Below, in pieces: positions 32,418-39,903 of a DNA stretch of 64,000 nucleotides. How positions within the stretch are numbered: the first letter of the stretch is position 1; each line of letters opens with the position of its first letter. The translations under genes and the position numbers were made by a program. The notes beneath the pieces were generated by a model. It saw only the letters and a list, made by a program, of their open reading frames with translations, had not been told where the DNA came from and searched no databases. This DNA is from JACQHM01 sp964535215 (GTDB taxonomy: Bacteria > Methylomirabilota > Methylomirabilia > Methylomirabilales > JACQHM01), in assembly GCA_964535215.1 (NCBI GenBank), contig CAZHST010000013.1, forward strand, positions 1 to 64,000. Direction: 5' to 3'.

Positions 32418-32457
32418 CGCAGAGAAAAACTTGGGACTTTCCTTAGCGTTCTCTGCG
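32418..32457. repeat. Intergenic inverted repeat CGCAGAGAA/TTCTCTGCG
   Basis: Perfect nine-base arms (32418-32426 and 32449-32457) in the gap between xoxJ and the fusion gene, extended by GTCTCTACGGTTTT. Sequences of the type TTCTCTGCGTCTCT are a familiar dispersed intergenic repeat in many bacterial genomes. It may also fold in the mRNA between the two genes. Confidence 0.5.
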
Positions 32458-32486
32458 TCTCTACGGTTTTGATCGGCGCTCTTAAT

Positions 32487-33389
32487 CTAGTCGAAGGGGG
32501 CATAGAACGGCACCCCATATTTTGCCAGGATTTCTCGGACCTGTCCACTCTTTACTAACCGATCAATGACCTGATTGATGGCCTCCTTTAAGTCCTGATC
32601 CTCCTTTCTCACCGCGATGGCGATGTTCCACCGCATCTCCGGCTCAGGGGTGTATCCTTCGAGCAGCTTCAGGCCGCTCTCTGGGTGCAACTTGATCCAC
32701 CATCCGGCGGTCGGGGCCCAAAGGAGGGCCACATCCGGTGCCGGGGAAGGAGCCGGCGATCCGGGGGGTGACGATATCCACGTTGAGACCCCTGGTGGTG
32801 GAACCTCCCCTTTTTGCATCGCCTCGAGGGCTTCCCTTCCGTTGCGGAAGAGGGCCCGTTTGTAACCCTTGTAGAAGAGGTAGCCGTCGGCCGGGGTCGT
32901 CATCTCAACGCCGATCCTTTGGTCTTTGAGCTCCTGCAGACTCCGAATCTCTGGAGCTCCTCCGCGGACGACCAGCACAAACCCTGTCCCAAAATAGGGC
33001 TTGGTGAGCGCTAACCCTTTCTCCTCCATCTCTTCTTCCATTTCCGATCCGGTCGGAAGTCCCATGAAGAAGTCGCATTTCCTTTGCTGGATTGAGGTTC
33101 GGAGGGCCCGCCCAAGCCCACCCCGGGTGCCGGTATCAGCCCAGAAGTAGGTCACCCGGAGCCCTAAGCTCCTGCCTATTTCATCCGCGATCTCCACGTC
33201 GAATCCGGGACTGCCAGGGTTGTTGCTGGAGAAAGGGGGGTTATAGGGATCCACGCAAGCAATTAAGGAGCCCCGCTCCCTGACCTTCGCCAGGGCGTCT
33301 GCATCGGCCAAGGGGGGGCTTATCATCGGAACGACCAGCAACGGCGCAAAGGTCATCCCCAGAAACCGTAGAGGGTTCACCGTCTCCAT
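32487..33389 (-). CDS. xoxJ: XoxJ-like periplasmic binding protein 1 (methanol dehydrogenase-associated)
   Basis: A 300-residue solute-binding-fold protein with signal peptide (FLGMTFAPLLVVPMISPPLA). Core motifs are GSLIACVDPYNPPFSSNN, PGFDVEIADEIGRSLGLRVTY, RKCDFFMGLPTG, QRIGVEMTTPADGY and the C-terminal REILAKYGVPFYAPFD. XoxJ/MoxJ proteins sit next to XoxF/MxaF and are thought to help dehydrogenase maturation or activation. Compared with the second copy at 35850 it carries a proline/serine-rich insert of about 25 residues before LLWAPTAGWW. Start ATG 33389 (METV...) with GGAAAGGAG; 91 bases after xoxF1. Confidence 0.85.
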   Translation of the reverse strand: METVNPLRFLGMTFAPLLVVPMISPPLADADALAKVRERGSLIACVDPYNPPFSSNNPGSPGFDVEIADEIGRSLGLRVTYFWADTGTRGGLGRALRTSIQQRKCDFFMGLPTGSEMEEEMEEKGLALTKPYFGTGFVLVVRGGAPEIRSLQELKDQRIGVEMTTPADGYLFYKGYKRALFRNGREALEAMQKGEVPPPGVSTWISSPPGSPAPSPAPDVALLWAPTAGWWIKLHPESGLKLLEGYTPEPEMRWNIAIAVRKEDQDLKEAINQVIDRLVKSGQVREILAKYGVPFYAPFD

Positions 33390-33414
33390 CTCCTTTCCTG
33401 CCGAAACGCACGAA

Positions 33415-33444
33415 GGGAGGGCAGGAGATCCCTCCCGCCCTCCC
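33415..33444 (-). other. Intercistronic hairpin between xoxF1 and xoxJ
   Basis: Eight-base perfect arms (33415-33422, 33437-33444; GGGAGGGC/GCCCTCCC), one mismatch, then four more pairs closing a four-base loop. No T-run follows on the minus strand, so it is more likely an mRNA-stabilising or attenuating structure than a terminator. Such hairpins often protect a highly expressed upstream message. Confidence 0.5.
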
Positions 33445-33480
33445 CCGTACGGCCCACGCCATTTCGGATCCAAGGCGGCC

Positions 33481-35202
33481 TTAGTGGAGGCCAAAGACCA
33501 CCAGAAGCCCACCCTTCGTGTTGGTCTTCAACCACTCCTTGTAGTAGAGGGGCCAGATCCCGCCTCCCCCGGCCCCCGCCACGATGGCCACATACTGCTT
33601 CCCCTCAACGGTGAAGGTGGTCGGGTTGCCGTGAATGCCGGTGCCGACGTTAAACCTCCAAAGCTCCTGACCCGTCGTGTCATCGAAGGCCATGAAGGTG
33701 CCCTCAGGGTTCCCGGCAAACACCAACCCGCCGGCGGTGGCGAGGACACCGCTCGTCATGGGCATGGCATTATACCGGGTCCAGGCGATCTTCCCGCTGG
33801 CGGCATCGATGGCGTGGAGCCAACCATGGCCGGGTTTCAACCGAAGGACCTTGGCACCCAGGTACCACTCCCCCCGCCTCCACTCCATCCTCGCGGCCTG
33901 GAGGTCCATAGCCATGTTGAAGGCCGGGACGTAGGCCAGGCCAGTCTTCGGGCTATAGGCAATGGGATGCCACTCCTTCCCCCCGTCCAGGACCGGGGCA
34001 ACGTCTTCGGTGACCCGATCGTAGACGACATCCTTCTCCGGCCAGTTGAAGATAGGGCGCCCCTCCCGGGTGAAGCCTTTGTTCCAGTTGATCCGGGAAA
34101 TGGCCGTCGCGTAGATGAACTTCCCGTTTGTCCGGTCAATGGCGTAGAAGTAACCGTTCCGGTCGCCGTGGAGCCACACCTTCCGACCCTGCACATCGGC
34201 CAGGACCACCTCGTTCACCCCGTCATAGTCATAGGGGTCGTTCGGGGTGTACTGGAACCAGAACTTGATCTTGCCCGTGTCAGGGTCCATGGCCAGGGTG
34301 CAGTTGGTGTAGAGGTTGTCACCCGGCCGGACATGGCGATCGAAGTCGGGGCCAGGGTTTCCCACCGGCCAGTAGAGGATGTTCAGTTCAGGATCGTAGG
34401 AGCCGGTCACCCAGGCCGAGCCCCCACCGTACTTCCAGGAATCCCCACCCCAGGTCTCGTTTCCCGGTTCCCCAGGGCCAGGGATTGTGTAGGTCTGCCA
34501 GACTTGGTCCCCGGTCTCGGCATCAATGGCCTTGATCCATCCCCGGACGCCGTACTCGGCCCCTGAGGTCCCGAAGATGATCTTCCCGCGGAGGGCCATG
34601 GGCATAATGGTGAAGCTCTCCGAGTACGTGTAGTCCCCATGCTTTTTATCCCAGATGACCTCCCCGGTCATGTTGTTCAGGGCGACCACATGGGCATCGA
34701 GGGTGGCCAGATAGACCTTGTCCCGGTAAAGGGCCACGCCCCGGTTCACCACGTCGCAGCAGAGGTGAGGGTAGACATCTCCCGGAAGCTCCCGTTCATA
34801 CTTCCAGACGATCCTCCCGTTTCTGCCATCCACAGCCAGGACCCGGTTAAAGGAGGTGGTGACGTAGATCATCCCGTTGATGGCATTGGCCTGGCTATCC
34901 TGGCCTTCGACGACACCAAACGAGACGATATACTTCGGCACCAGGTTCCTAACGTTCCCTTTGTTGATCTGGTCGAGGGGGCTAAACCGGGTGCTGTGAT
35001 AGTCCCGACCATAGAGGAGCCAGTTATTCGGGTCCTTATCGGCGTTCAGCAGGATCTCGTCGCTCACGTAGTTCGGGACCTGCTGGGCTTCCAGCACTTC
35101 CGGGAGGCCATAGACTTGGGCGGAGACAACAGCCGGTACGCCGACAAAGACAACCGGCAGGAGGAACAGGCCAAGAAGCATCCGCCTCTCTTTGGTCTTC
35201 AT
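33481..35202 (-). CDS. xoxF: XoxF-type lanthanide-dependent methanol dehydrogenase 1
   Basis: A 573-residue PQQ quinoprotein with signal peptide (cleavage near VVSAQV). Eight-bladed propeller repeats are visible (several AxDxxTGxxxW). PQQ-site features: vicinal disulfide C148-C149 (PHLCCDV), E216, N282 and catalytic D325. D327, two residues on (DYDG), is the extra aspartate that coordinates a lanthanide in XoxF; calcium-dependent MxaF has Ala there. Oxidises methanol in the periplasm, passing electrons to a cytochrome c. Start ATG 35202. Own promoter at 35361-35389; followed by xoxJ and the cytochrome fusion. Confidence 0.95.
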   Translation of the reverse strand: MKTKERRMLLGLFLLPVVFVGVPAVVSAQVYGLPEVLEAQQVPNYVSDEILLNADKDPNNWLLYGRDYHSTRFSPLDQINKGNVRNLVPKYIVSFGVVEGQDSQANAINGMIYVTTSFNRVLAVDGRNGRIVWKYERELPGDVYPHLCCDVVNRGVALYRDKVYLATLDAHVVALNNMTGEVIWDKKHGDYTYSESFTIMPMALRGKIIFGTSGAEYGVRGWIKAIDAETGDQVWQTYTIPGPGEPGNETWGGDSWKYGGGSAWVTGSYDPELNILYWPVGNPGPDFDRHVRPGDNLYTNCTLAMDPDTGKIKFWFQYTPNDPYDYDGVNEVVLADVQGRKVWLHGDRNGYFYAIDRTNGKFIYATAISRINWNKGFTREGRPIFNWPEKDVVYDRVTEDVAPVLDGGKEWHPIAYSPKTGLAYVPAFNMAMDLQAARMEWRRGEWYLGAKVLRLKPGHGWLHAIDAASGKIAWTRYNAMPMTSGVLATAGGLVFAGNPEGTFMAFDDTTGQELWRFNVGTGIHGNPTTFTVEGKQYVAIVAGAGGGGIWPLYYKEWLKTNTKGGLLVVFGLH

Positions 35203-35360
35203 TGTTTCCTCCTCATACCTTCTCGTGAACAGCGCTCAACACTCTCCCTAGCTCTCTTGGGCCCAACCCCCTTCCACCCCCTTTCAGATCCTAAGCTCCT
35301 TGCTGAAGGGAGGTTCCTTCCCCATTATTAGCCGTACCAATCCCTGGCCGAGGTAGTTTA

Positions 35361-35389
35361 AATTTACAACACTGTTCTATTTCAGTCAA
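35361..35389 (-). promoter_or_regulatory. xoxF1 promoter with shared spacer box
   Basis: Minus strand TTGACT (35389-35384), 17-base spacer, TAAATT (35366-35361). The spacer, read on the plus strand from 35366, is ACAACACTGTTCTATT, nearly identical at the same distance to the box in the xoxF2 promoter. It contains AAC-N3-GTT symmetry. Leader of about 150 bases to the ATG. Confidence 0.6.
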
Positions 35390-35390
35390 G

Positions 35391-35453
35391 AAAAATACCA
35401 CTGATCCCCCCAGAGCCGGCACCAGTCGGCGTCTGAGGGGACCAGGGGGGATC
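35391..35453 (-). terminator. Probable terminator after the xoxF2-xoxJ2-cytochrome unit
   Basis: On the minus strand GATCCCCCC (35453-35445) pairs perfectly with GGGGGGATC (35411-35403), enclosing a GC-rich loop that can pair further; a TTTTT run follows at 35395-35391 after eight intervening bases. It begins inside the cytochrome stop codon and ends just before the -35 box of xoxF1, separating the two modules. The gap between stem and T-run is longer than usual. Confidence 0.5.
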
Positions 35454-35839
35454 TACCGGAGGACCTTTGAAGGGTCTCCCCGAGACTTGGACCGGATATA
35501 GGCGATGATCTTCCAGATCTGGTCAGGGGTCAGCTTTCCCTCCCATGGCGGCATGAGCGTCCCCGGACGGCCTCGGCTGATGGTTTTAAACAGCATGCCA
35601 TCGGTTGGCTGGTACCTCCAGACGTCATCCGTGAGATCTGGACCCGTCCCACCTTCCGCGTTTAAGCCGTGGCAGTTATGGCAACCGGTGGCGAGGTAAA
35701 GCTGGTGTCCTTCGGCAATGGCCTTAGGATCTCCCGTATACGGATTCTTGTCATCCTCCTGAGCCGTGGTGATTGCCGTGGCCAAAATCCCTATGGCCAG
35801 CCCTCCAGCAAGAATCATCCCTCGGTCCCATCGTCTCAT
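35453..35839 (-). CDS. xoxG: XoxG-like cytochrome c (methanol dehydrogenase electron acceptor)
   Basis: A 128-residue periplasmic monohaem cytochrome c: signal peptide (MILAGGLAIGILATAITTA region), haem site C53-HN-C56-H57, conserved GPDLTDDVWRY and axial M96 in GRPGTLMPPWEGK, then the C-terminal helix DQIWKIIAYIRS. Located 10 bases after xoxJ2 in the xoxF2 unit, the position of XoxG, the in vivo acceptor of XoxF electrons. Its haem domain resembles the one in the fusion protein at 31488. ATG 35839. Confidence 0.85.
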   Translation of the reverse strand: MRRWDRGMILAGGLAIGILATAITTAQEDDKNPYTGDPKAIAEGHQLYLATGCHNCHGLNAEGGTGPDLTDDVWRYQPTDGMLFKTISRGRPGTLMPPWEGKLTPDQIWKIIAYIRSKSRGDPSKVLR

Positions 35840-35849
35840 CGTCTAGGCC

Positions 35850-36659
35850 TCATCCCTCAAAGGGGGGATAGAAAGGAATCCCATATTTGGCCAGGATCCG
35901 CTCAATGGTTCCATCCTTCAAGAGCGTTTCCACAGCTCCATCAATGACCTCCTTTAAATCCTGGTCTTCCTTTCGGATTCCAATCGCCACGTTGGTTCTG
36001 AGTTCTGGATCCGGGTGATACCTGTCGGCGATCTTTACCCTCAGGGAGGGATCGGTCCGCTTCAACCATCCAAAGGTGGGAGCCCAGAGGAGGCCGGCTC
36101 TGAGCTCCCCCTTCTGGATGGCCTGGAGAAGAGCCCTCGGATCTCGGTACTGACGGACCTGATACCCTCTTTGGAAGAGGACCCGATAGGGTCTGGTCCA
36201 CACCTCAACCCCCACGGGGGTTCCCTTCAAGGCCTCCAGGGGAGGTGTCGCCTCGTCCTCGCGGAGCACGAGAACGTAGGCTCCTCCATAATAGGGCCGG
36301 GAGAACATCAGCTCCTCGCCGGCCCATTCCCCTACCGGAAGGCCCATGAAGAGATCGCAGCTCTTCTGGGCCAAGAGCCCGCGTCTGATCGCCCGCTCGG
36401 TGAAGTAGGTCTCGTTCCAGTGGAGCTGGAGCCGGATCCTGAGATGCGCAGCAATGGCCTGGGCGATCTCGATGTCGAACCCTGGGCGGGTGGGATCATC
36501 CATCGAGTAGGGGGGATTGTCTGGGTCCACGCAGATGCGGAGGATACCCGAGGCCTTGATCCTCTCCCAGGTCCCCAGCTGGGCCAAAACATCGGAGAGG
36601 GCCGGACCTCCAACGAGGAGGAGCCCCGCCATCAGGATCGAGACCTTCACCGTTTCCAA
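35850..36659 (-). CDS. xoxJ: XoxJ-like periplasmic binding protein 2
   Basis: A 269-residue binding-protein-fold product with N-terminal signal (VSILMAGLLLVGGPALS). Core: GILRICVDPDNPPYSMDD, RPGFDIEIAQAIAAHL, KSCDLFMGLPVGEW, TPVGVEVWTRPYRV, AGLLWAPTFGWL, and the end RILAKYGIPFYPPFEG. Paralogue of the protein at 32487 without its proline-rich insert, and an intact template against which the lobe-deleted fusion can be compared. I keep the TTG at 36659 because it gives METV, matching the ATG start of the other copy; ATG 36632 is an alternative with a shorter signal. 19 bases after xoxF2. Confidence 0.83.
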   Translation of the reverse strand: METVKVSILMAGLLLVGGPALSDVLAQLGTWERIKASGILRICVDPDNPPYSMDDPTRPGFDIEIAQAIAAHLRIRLQLHWNETYFTERAIRRGLLAQKSCDLFMGLPVGEWAGEELMFSRPYYGGAYVLVLREDEATPPLEALKGTPVGVEVWTRPYRVLFQRGYQVRQYRDPRALLQAIQKGELRAGLLWAPTFGWLKRTDPSLRVKIADRYHPDPELRTNVAIGIRKEDQDLKEVIDGAVETLLKDGTIERILAKYGIPFYPPFEG

Positions 36660-36678
36660 TCCTACATGGCTTGGCGCG

Positions 36679-38379
36679 TTAGTCCATCAGCCCAAAGACG
36701 AAGAGGGCCCCACCCTTGGTGTTCTCTTTCAACCAGGGGGCACACCCCCCACCCATCGTCTGCCATCCGATCCAGCCACCCCACCCTGAGACGATAGCCA
36801 CGTACTGCTTGCCATCAACGGTGAAGGTGGTGGGGCTCCCCTTGATCCCGGAACCGGTCTGGAACTTCCAGAGGAGCTCGCCGGTCTTGGCATCGAAGGC
36901 CAGGAATTCCCCCTCCGGATTCCCCGTGAAGACCAATCCCCCTCCTGTCGCCATCACACCGGCGTACATCGGAGAACGGTTGTTCCAGACCCAGGCTGTT
37001 TTCCCGGTGGCCACATCAATGGCCTTTAGCGCCCCGTGGCCCGGATGGTACGCCAGGAGCTCCGCGCCCAAGTAAAACTGCCCCCTCCTCGGCTCCTCAA
37101 ACTTGGCCTGCATATCCATGGTGCACTGGAAAGTCGGGACGTAGGCGTACCCGGTCTGGGGGCTGTAAGCCATTGGCACGGTCTCCTTCCCCCCTTCCAA
37201 AGATGGGGAGATGTTCCTCGTCACCCGATCTCGATAGACGAACTTCTCCGGGTTCACGATCGGCCGGCCGGTGACGGGATCTAACCCCTTGGCCCAGTTA
37301 ATAGGAGAAAGAGGGGTCGCATAGATGAACTTCCCGTTCGTCCGGTCAATGGCATAAAAGTAGCCATTTCGATCGGCATGGACCCAGGCCTTCCGTCCCT
37401 TGATATCTACCAGAATCACCTCGTTCGCCCCATCATAGTCCCAGACATCATGGGGGGTATACTGGAAGTAGAACTTGATCTTCCCGGTGTCCGGATCGAG
37501 GGCCAGGGTCGAGTTTGTATAGAGGTTGTCGCCGGGCCTGACCTCGCCGTCCAGATCAGGCGTTGGGTTTCCAACCCCCCAGTAGAGGATGTTCAGCTCG
37601 GGATCGTAAGAGCCTGTGAGGTAGGTAGAGCCGCCCCCGTACATCCAGGCGTCCCCTGATCCCCACGTCTCGTTCCCAGGCTCCCCAGGGGCAGGGATCG
37701 TGTAGGTCTTCCAAACACTTGCCCCGGTCTCCGCGTCAAAGGCCTGGATAAAGAGGCGGGTCGGATACTCGGCCCCTGAGGTGCCCACGATGATTTTCCC
37801 CCGTAAGGGGAGGGGGGCCACCGTCGTCGTATAGCCCCCGGTATAGTCCTCAAATTTGACATCCCAGATCACTTTACCGGTCTTGGCATCCAACGCGACA
37901 AGGTGCTCATCCAGCGTGGCCATATAGACTTTATCCCTGTACAGGGCAACTCCCCTGTTCAAGACATCACAGCAGAGATACCGGGTGATGTCCTCCGGGA
38001 GGGGATGGTAGTAGCGCCAGAGCACTTTTCCCGTTCGGCCATCCAAGGCGAAGAGCCGGTTCCAAGACGAGGTGACATAGAGCACCCCGTTATTGGCCAT
38101 CGCCTGGCTGTTTTGGCCATCGAGGACCCCAAACTGGAAGACCCATTTGGGGACGAGCTTCTTCACATTGCTGGTGTTAATTTGGGCGAGGGGACTGAAG
38201 CGGGTGCTGGCGTAGTCCCGACCATAGAAAAACCAGTTGTGGGGATCCTTCTCGGCGTTCAAGAGCATCTCATCCGTGACATAGATCGGCTCAGCCTGCG
38301 CCGCGGCGACGGCCGGTACCGTGAAGAGGGTCAGGAGCGCCAGGATGAACCATCGAAAGCCTGGGTTCAATGGATTCAT
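36679..38379 (-). CDS. xoxF: XoxF-type lanthanide-dependent methanol dehydrogenase 2
   Basis: A 566-residue PQQ dehydrogenase with signal peptide (LLTLFTVPAVAAAQAE). It has the vicinal disulfide C136-C137, E204, N271, catalytic D314 and lanthanide ligand D316 (VWDYDGANE). Clearly paralogous to xoxF1 throughout but not a recent copy; for instance PGPDFDRHVRPGDN is PTPDLDGEVRPGDN here. Heads xoxF2-xoxJ2-xoxG under its own promoter. Both copies are intact, so they may differ in lanthanide preference or expression. ATG 38379 with AGGAGGAAGG upstream. Confidence 0.95.
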   Translation of the reverse strand: MNPLNPGFRWFILALLTLFTVPAVAAAQAEPIYVTDEMLLNAEKDPHNWFFYGRDYASTRFSPLAQINTSNVKKLVPKWVFQFGVLDGQNSQAMANNGVLYVTSSWNRLFALDGRTGKVLWRYYHPLPEDITRYLCCDVLNRGVALYRDKVYMATLDEHLVALDAKTGKVIWDVKFEDYTGGYTTTVAPLPLRGKIIVGTSGAEYPTRLFIQAFDAETGASVWKTYTIPAPGEPGNETWGSGDAWMYGGGSTYLTGSYDPELNILYWGVGNPTPDLDGEVRPGDNLYTNSTLALDPDTGKIKFYFQYTPHDVWDYDGANEVILVDIKGRKAWVHADRNGYFYAIDRTNGKFIYATPLSPINWAKGLDPVTGRPIVNPEKFVYRDRVTRNISPSLEGGKETVPMAYSPQTGYAYVPTFQCTMDMQAKFEEPRRGQFYLGAELLAYHPGHGALKAIDVATGKTAWVWNNRSPMYAGVMATGGGLVFTGNPEGEFLAFDAKTGELLWKFQTGSGIKGSPTTFTVDGKQYVAIVSGWGGWIGWQTMGGGCAPWLKENTKGGALFVFGLMD

Positions 38380-38508
38380 ACCTTCCTCCTTTCTCTACCC
38401 CTTTAGGGTTGACCCGGAGCTAGACGTTCTTTTAGAGCTCTTTGGTTTCATCAACGGGCCTTGCTAAGACCCACCACCTCCCTTCTCCAAGCGGGAATGT
38501 CGGTGCTT

Positions 38509-38537
38509 CTTCTACAACACAGTTTTATTCTTGTCAA
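38509..38537 (-). promoter_or_regulatory. xoxF2 promoter with shared spacer box
   Basis: Minus strand TTGACA (38537-38532), 17-base spacer, TAGAAG (38514-38509). The plus-strand spacer from 38514 reads ACAACACAGTTTTATT, matching the xoxF1 box at all but two positions and at the same distance from -35. Leader of about 120 bases. Located in the 270-base gap between divergent xoxF2 and the enolase-superfamily gene. Confidence 0.65.
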
Positions 38538-38577
38538 GGCCTAACCGCTCCTGGGTTCAGAATGGCTTCCCTGCCCT

Positions 38578-38605
38578 TTGACAACGGCTCTTTTTTTGCT
38601 ACAAT
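38578..38605 (+). promoter_or_regulatory. Sigma-70 promoter for the enolase-superfamily gene
   Basis: TTGACA (38578-38583), 16-base spacer rich in T, TACAAT (38600-38605): eleven of twelve consensus positions. Expected start near 38612, with a 38-base leader carrying GGAGGAG before ATG 38650. The strongest-looking housekeeping promoter in the window. Confidence 0.75.
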
Positions 38606-38649
38606 ACGATGACCCACGGAAACCATCATCTTTATGGAGGAGAGATGCC

Positions 38650-39744
38650 ATGCGGATCAGCGAGGTGGAGGTTGTCCTCTTAAAAAAGACCCTGGCCAAG
38701 CCTCTGGTCCTCTCCCGGGGGGAGATAGGAGAGCGGAGGTTTGCCTTTGTCCTGGTCCACACCGATGAGGGGATTACCGGTGTAGGGGAAGGGGTTGGGG
38801 ATCCTGCCGTGATCCAGGCTACTCTAGAACGGCGCCTGAAGCCAATCCTCATCGGGGAGGACCCGCGCGATATCGAGCGCCTCTGGCGGAAGATGTTTGC
38901 TGGAGCCGTCTACTGGGACCTCAAAGGGGGGTTGGTGACGGCGATCAGCGCCGTCGATATCGCCCTTTGGGACTTAAAGGCCAAGGCCTTGGGGGTTCCG
39001 GTCTATCAACTGCTGGGCGGGAGCTTCCGGGGAAAGGTGAAGGCTTATGCCAGCGACCTCTTCTGGGATGAACCGGAGGTGATGGCGGAGGCGGCTGCCA
39101 AATCCGTTGCCGATGGGTTTTCTATCGTGAAAACCCACGTCGGAAGGGACCCAGAAGGGGATATGGCCCGGGTCCGAGCCATCCGCCGCGCCATCGGCGA
39201 CCGGGTGGCTCTTATGATTGACATCAACGGCAACTTCGACCGACCCACAGCCCTCTCAATGGGGAAGCGATTCAAGGAAGTAAATCCTTTTTGGTATGAG
39301 GAACCCTTGCCCCCGTATGATCTGGAGGGGTACCGGGAGCTCAAGGAGCGCCTTGACCTTCCCATCGCCGCCGGGGAGAATGAGTTCACCAAGTACGGGT
39401 TTCTCGAACTCTTTCAGCGGGGCGCCGTGGATTACGCCATGCCTGACATTGCCCGGGTCGGGGGCTTAACAGAGGCCGTCAAGATCTGCGCCCTGGCCGA
39501 GGCCTTCAACGTCCCCTGTTCCCCTCACAATTATTCGAGCGGGGTTCTCTTAGCCGCGACCCTTCACCTAATGGCTGCCTTGCCCGGCACCGATCTCCTG
39601 GAGTTCGATGTGACCGGGACGTCCATCTACGAGGAGCTTTTCACCGAGCCCCTCTTGGTCCAGGAGGGGTTCGTCTCCGTTCCCCACGGGGTTGGTTTAG
39701 GCGTCGAGCTCAAGGAGGAAATCCGCAGGCGGTACGCCCCCTGA
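38650..39744 (+). CDS. Enolase-superfamily (mandelate racemase/muconate-lactonizing) dehydratase or racemase
   Basis: A 364-residue protein with the capping domain (1-125) and a TIM barrel. Metal ligands D191 (DINGNF), E217 (WYEEPLP) and E243 (AGENEF); acid/base candidates K161-T-H163, the D266/H293 dyad (MPDIARVGG, CSPHNYSSG) and E318. The dyad places it in the mandelate racemase subgroup, but the usual KxK has become KxH, so it is likely a sugar-acid-type dehydratase of unknown substrate. Start ATG 38650 with GGAGGAG. It has its own promoter and no pathway neighbours, being divergent from xoxF2. Confidence 0.85.
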   Translation: MRISEVEVVLLKKTLAKPLVLSRGEIGERRFAFVLVHTDEGITGVGEGVGDPAVIQATLERRLKPILIGEDPRDIERLWRKMFAGAVYWDLKGGLVTAISAVDIALWDLKAKALGVPVYQLLGGSFRGKVKAYASDLFWDEPEVMAEAAAKSVADGFSIVKTHVGRDPEGDMARVRAIRRAIGDRVALMIDINGNFDRPTALSMGKRFKEVNPFWYEEPLPPYDLEGYRELKERLDLPIAAGENEFTKYGFLELFQRGAVDYAMPDIARVGGLTEAVKICALAEAFNVPCSPHNYSSGVLLAATLHLMAALPGTDLLEFDVTGTSIYEELFTEPLLVQEGFVSVPHGVGLGVELKEEIRRRYAP

Positions 39745-39787
39745 ATCCCCTCTTGAGCCGATCAATATTCTGGGGAAAGGTTTTCCG

Positions 39788-39817
39788 TTGACAAGGGAAG
39801 GGCCGATGCTGTTAAAT
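39788..39817 (+). promoter_or_regulatory. Probable promoter for pilT-recX-alaS
   Basis: TTGACA (39788-39793), 18-base spacer, TTAAAT (39812-39817), about 85 bases upstream of the pilT ATG, in the 159-base gap after the enolase-superfamily gene. Confidence 0.5.
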
Positions 39818-39903
39818 AACGTATATCTTGGGGATTTCTTTAAGGAGTTCTGTCGGGGATGGATGGCCTGGACATACCCAGGACGGGAAAGCTGGAGGTG
39901 ACC

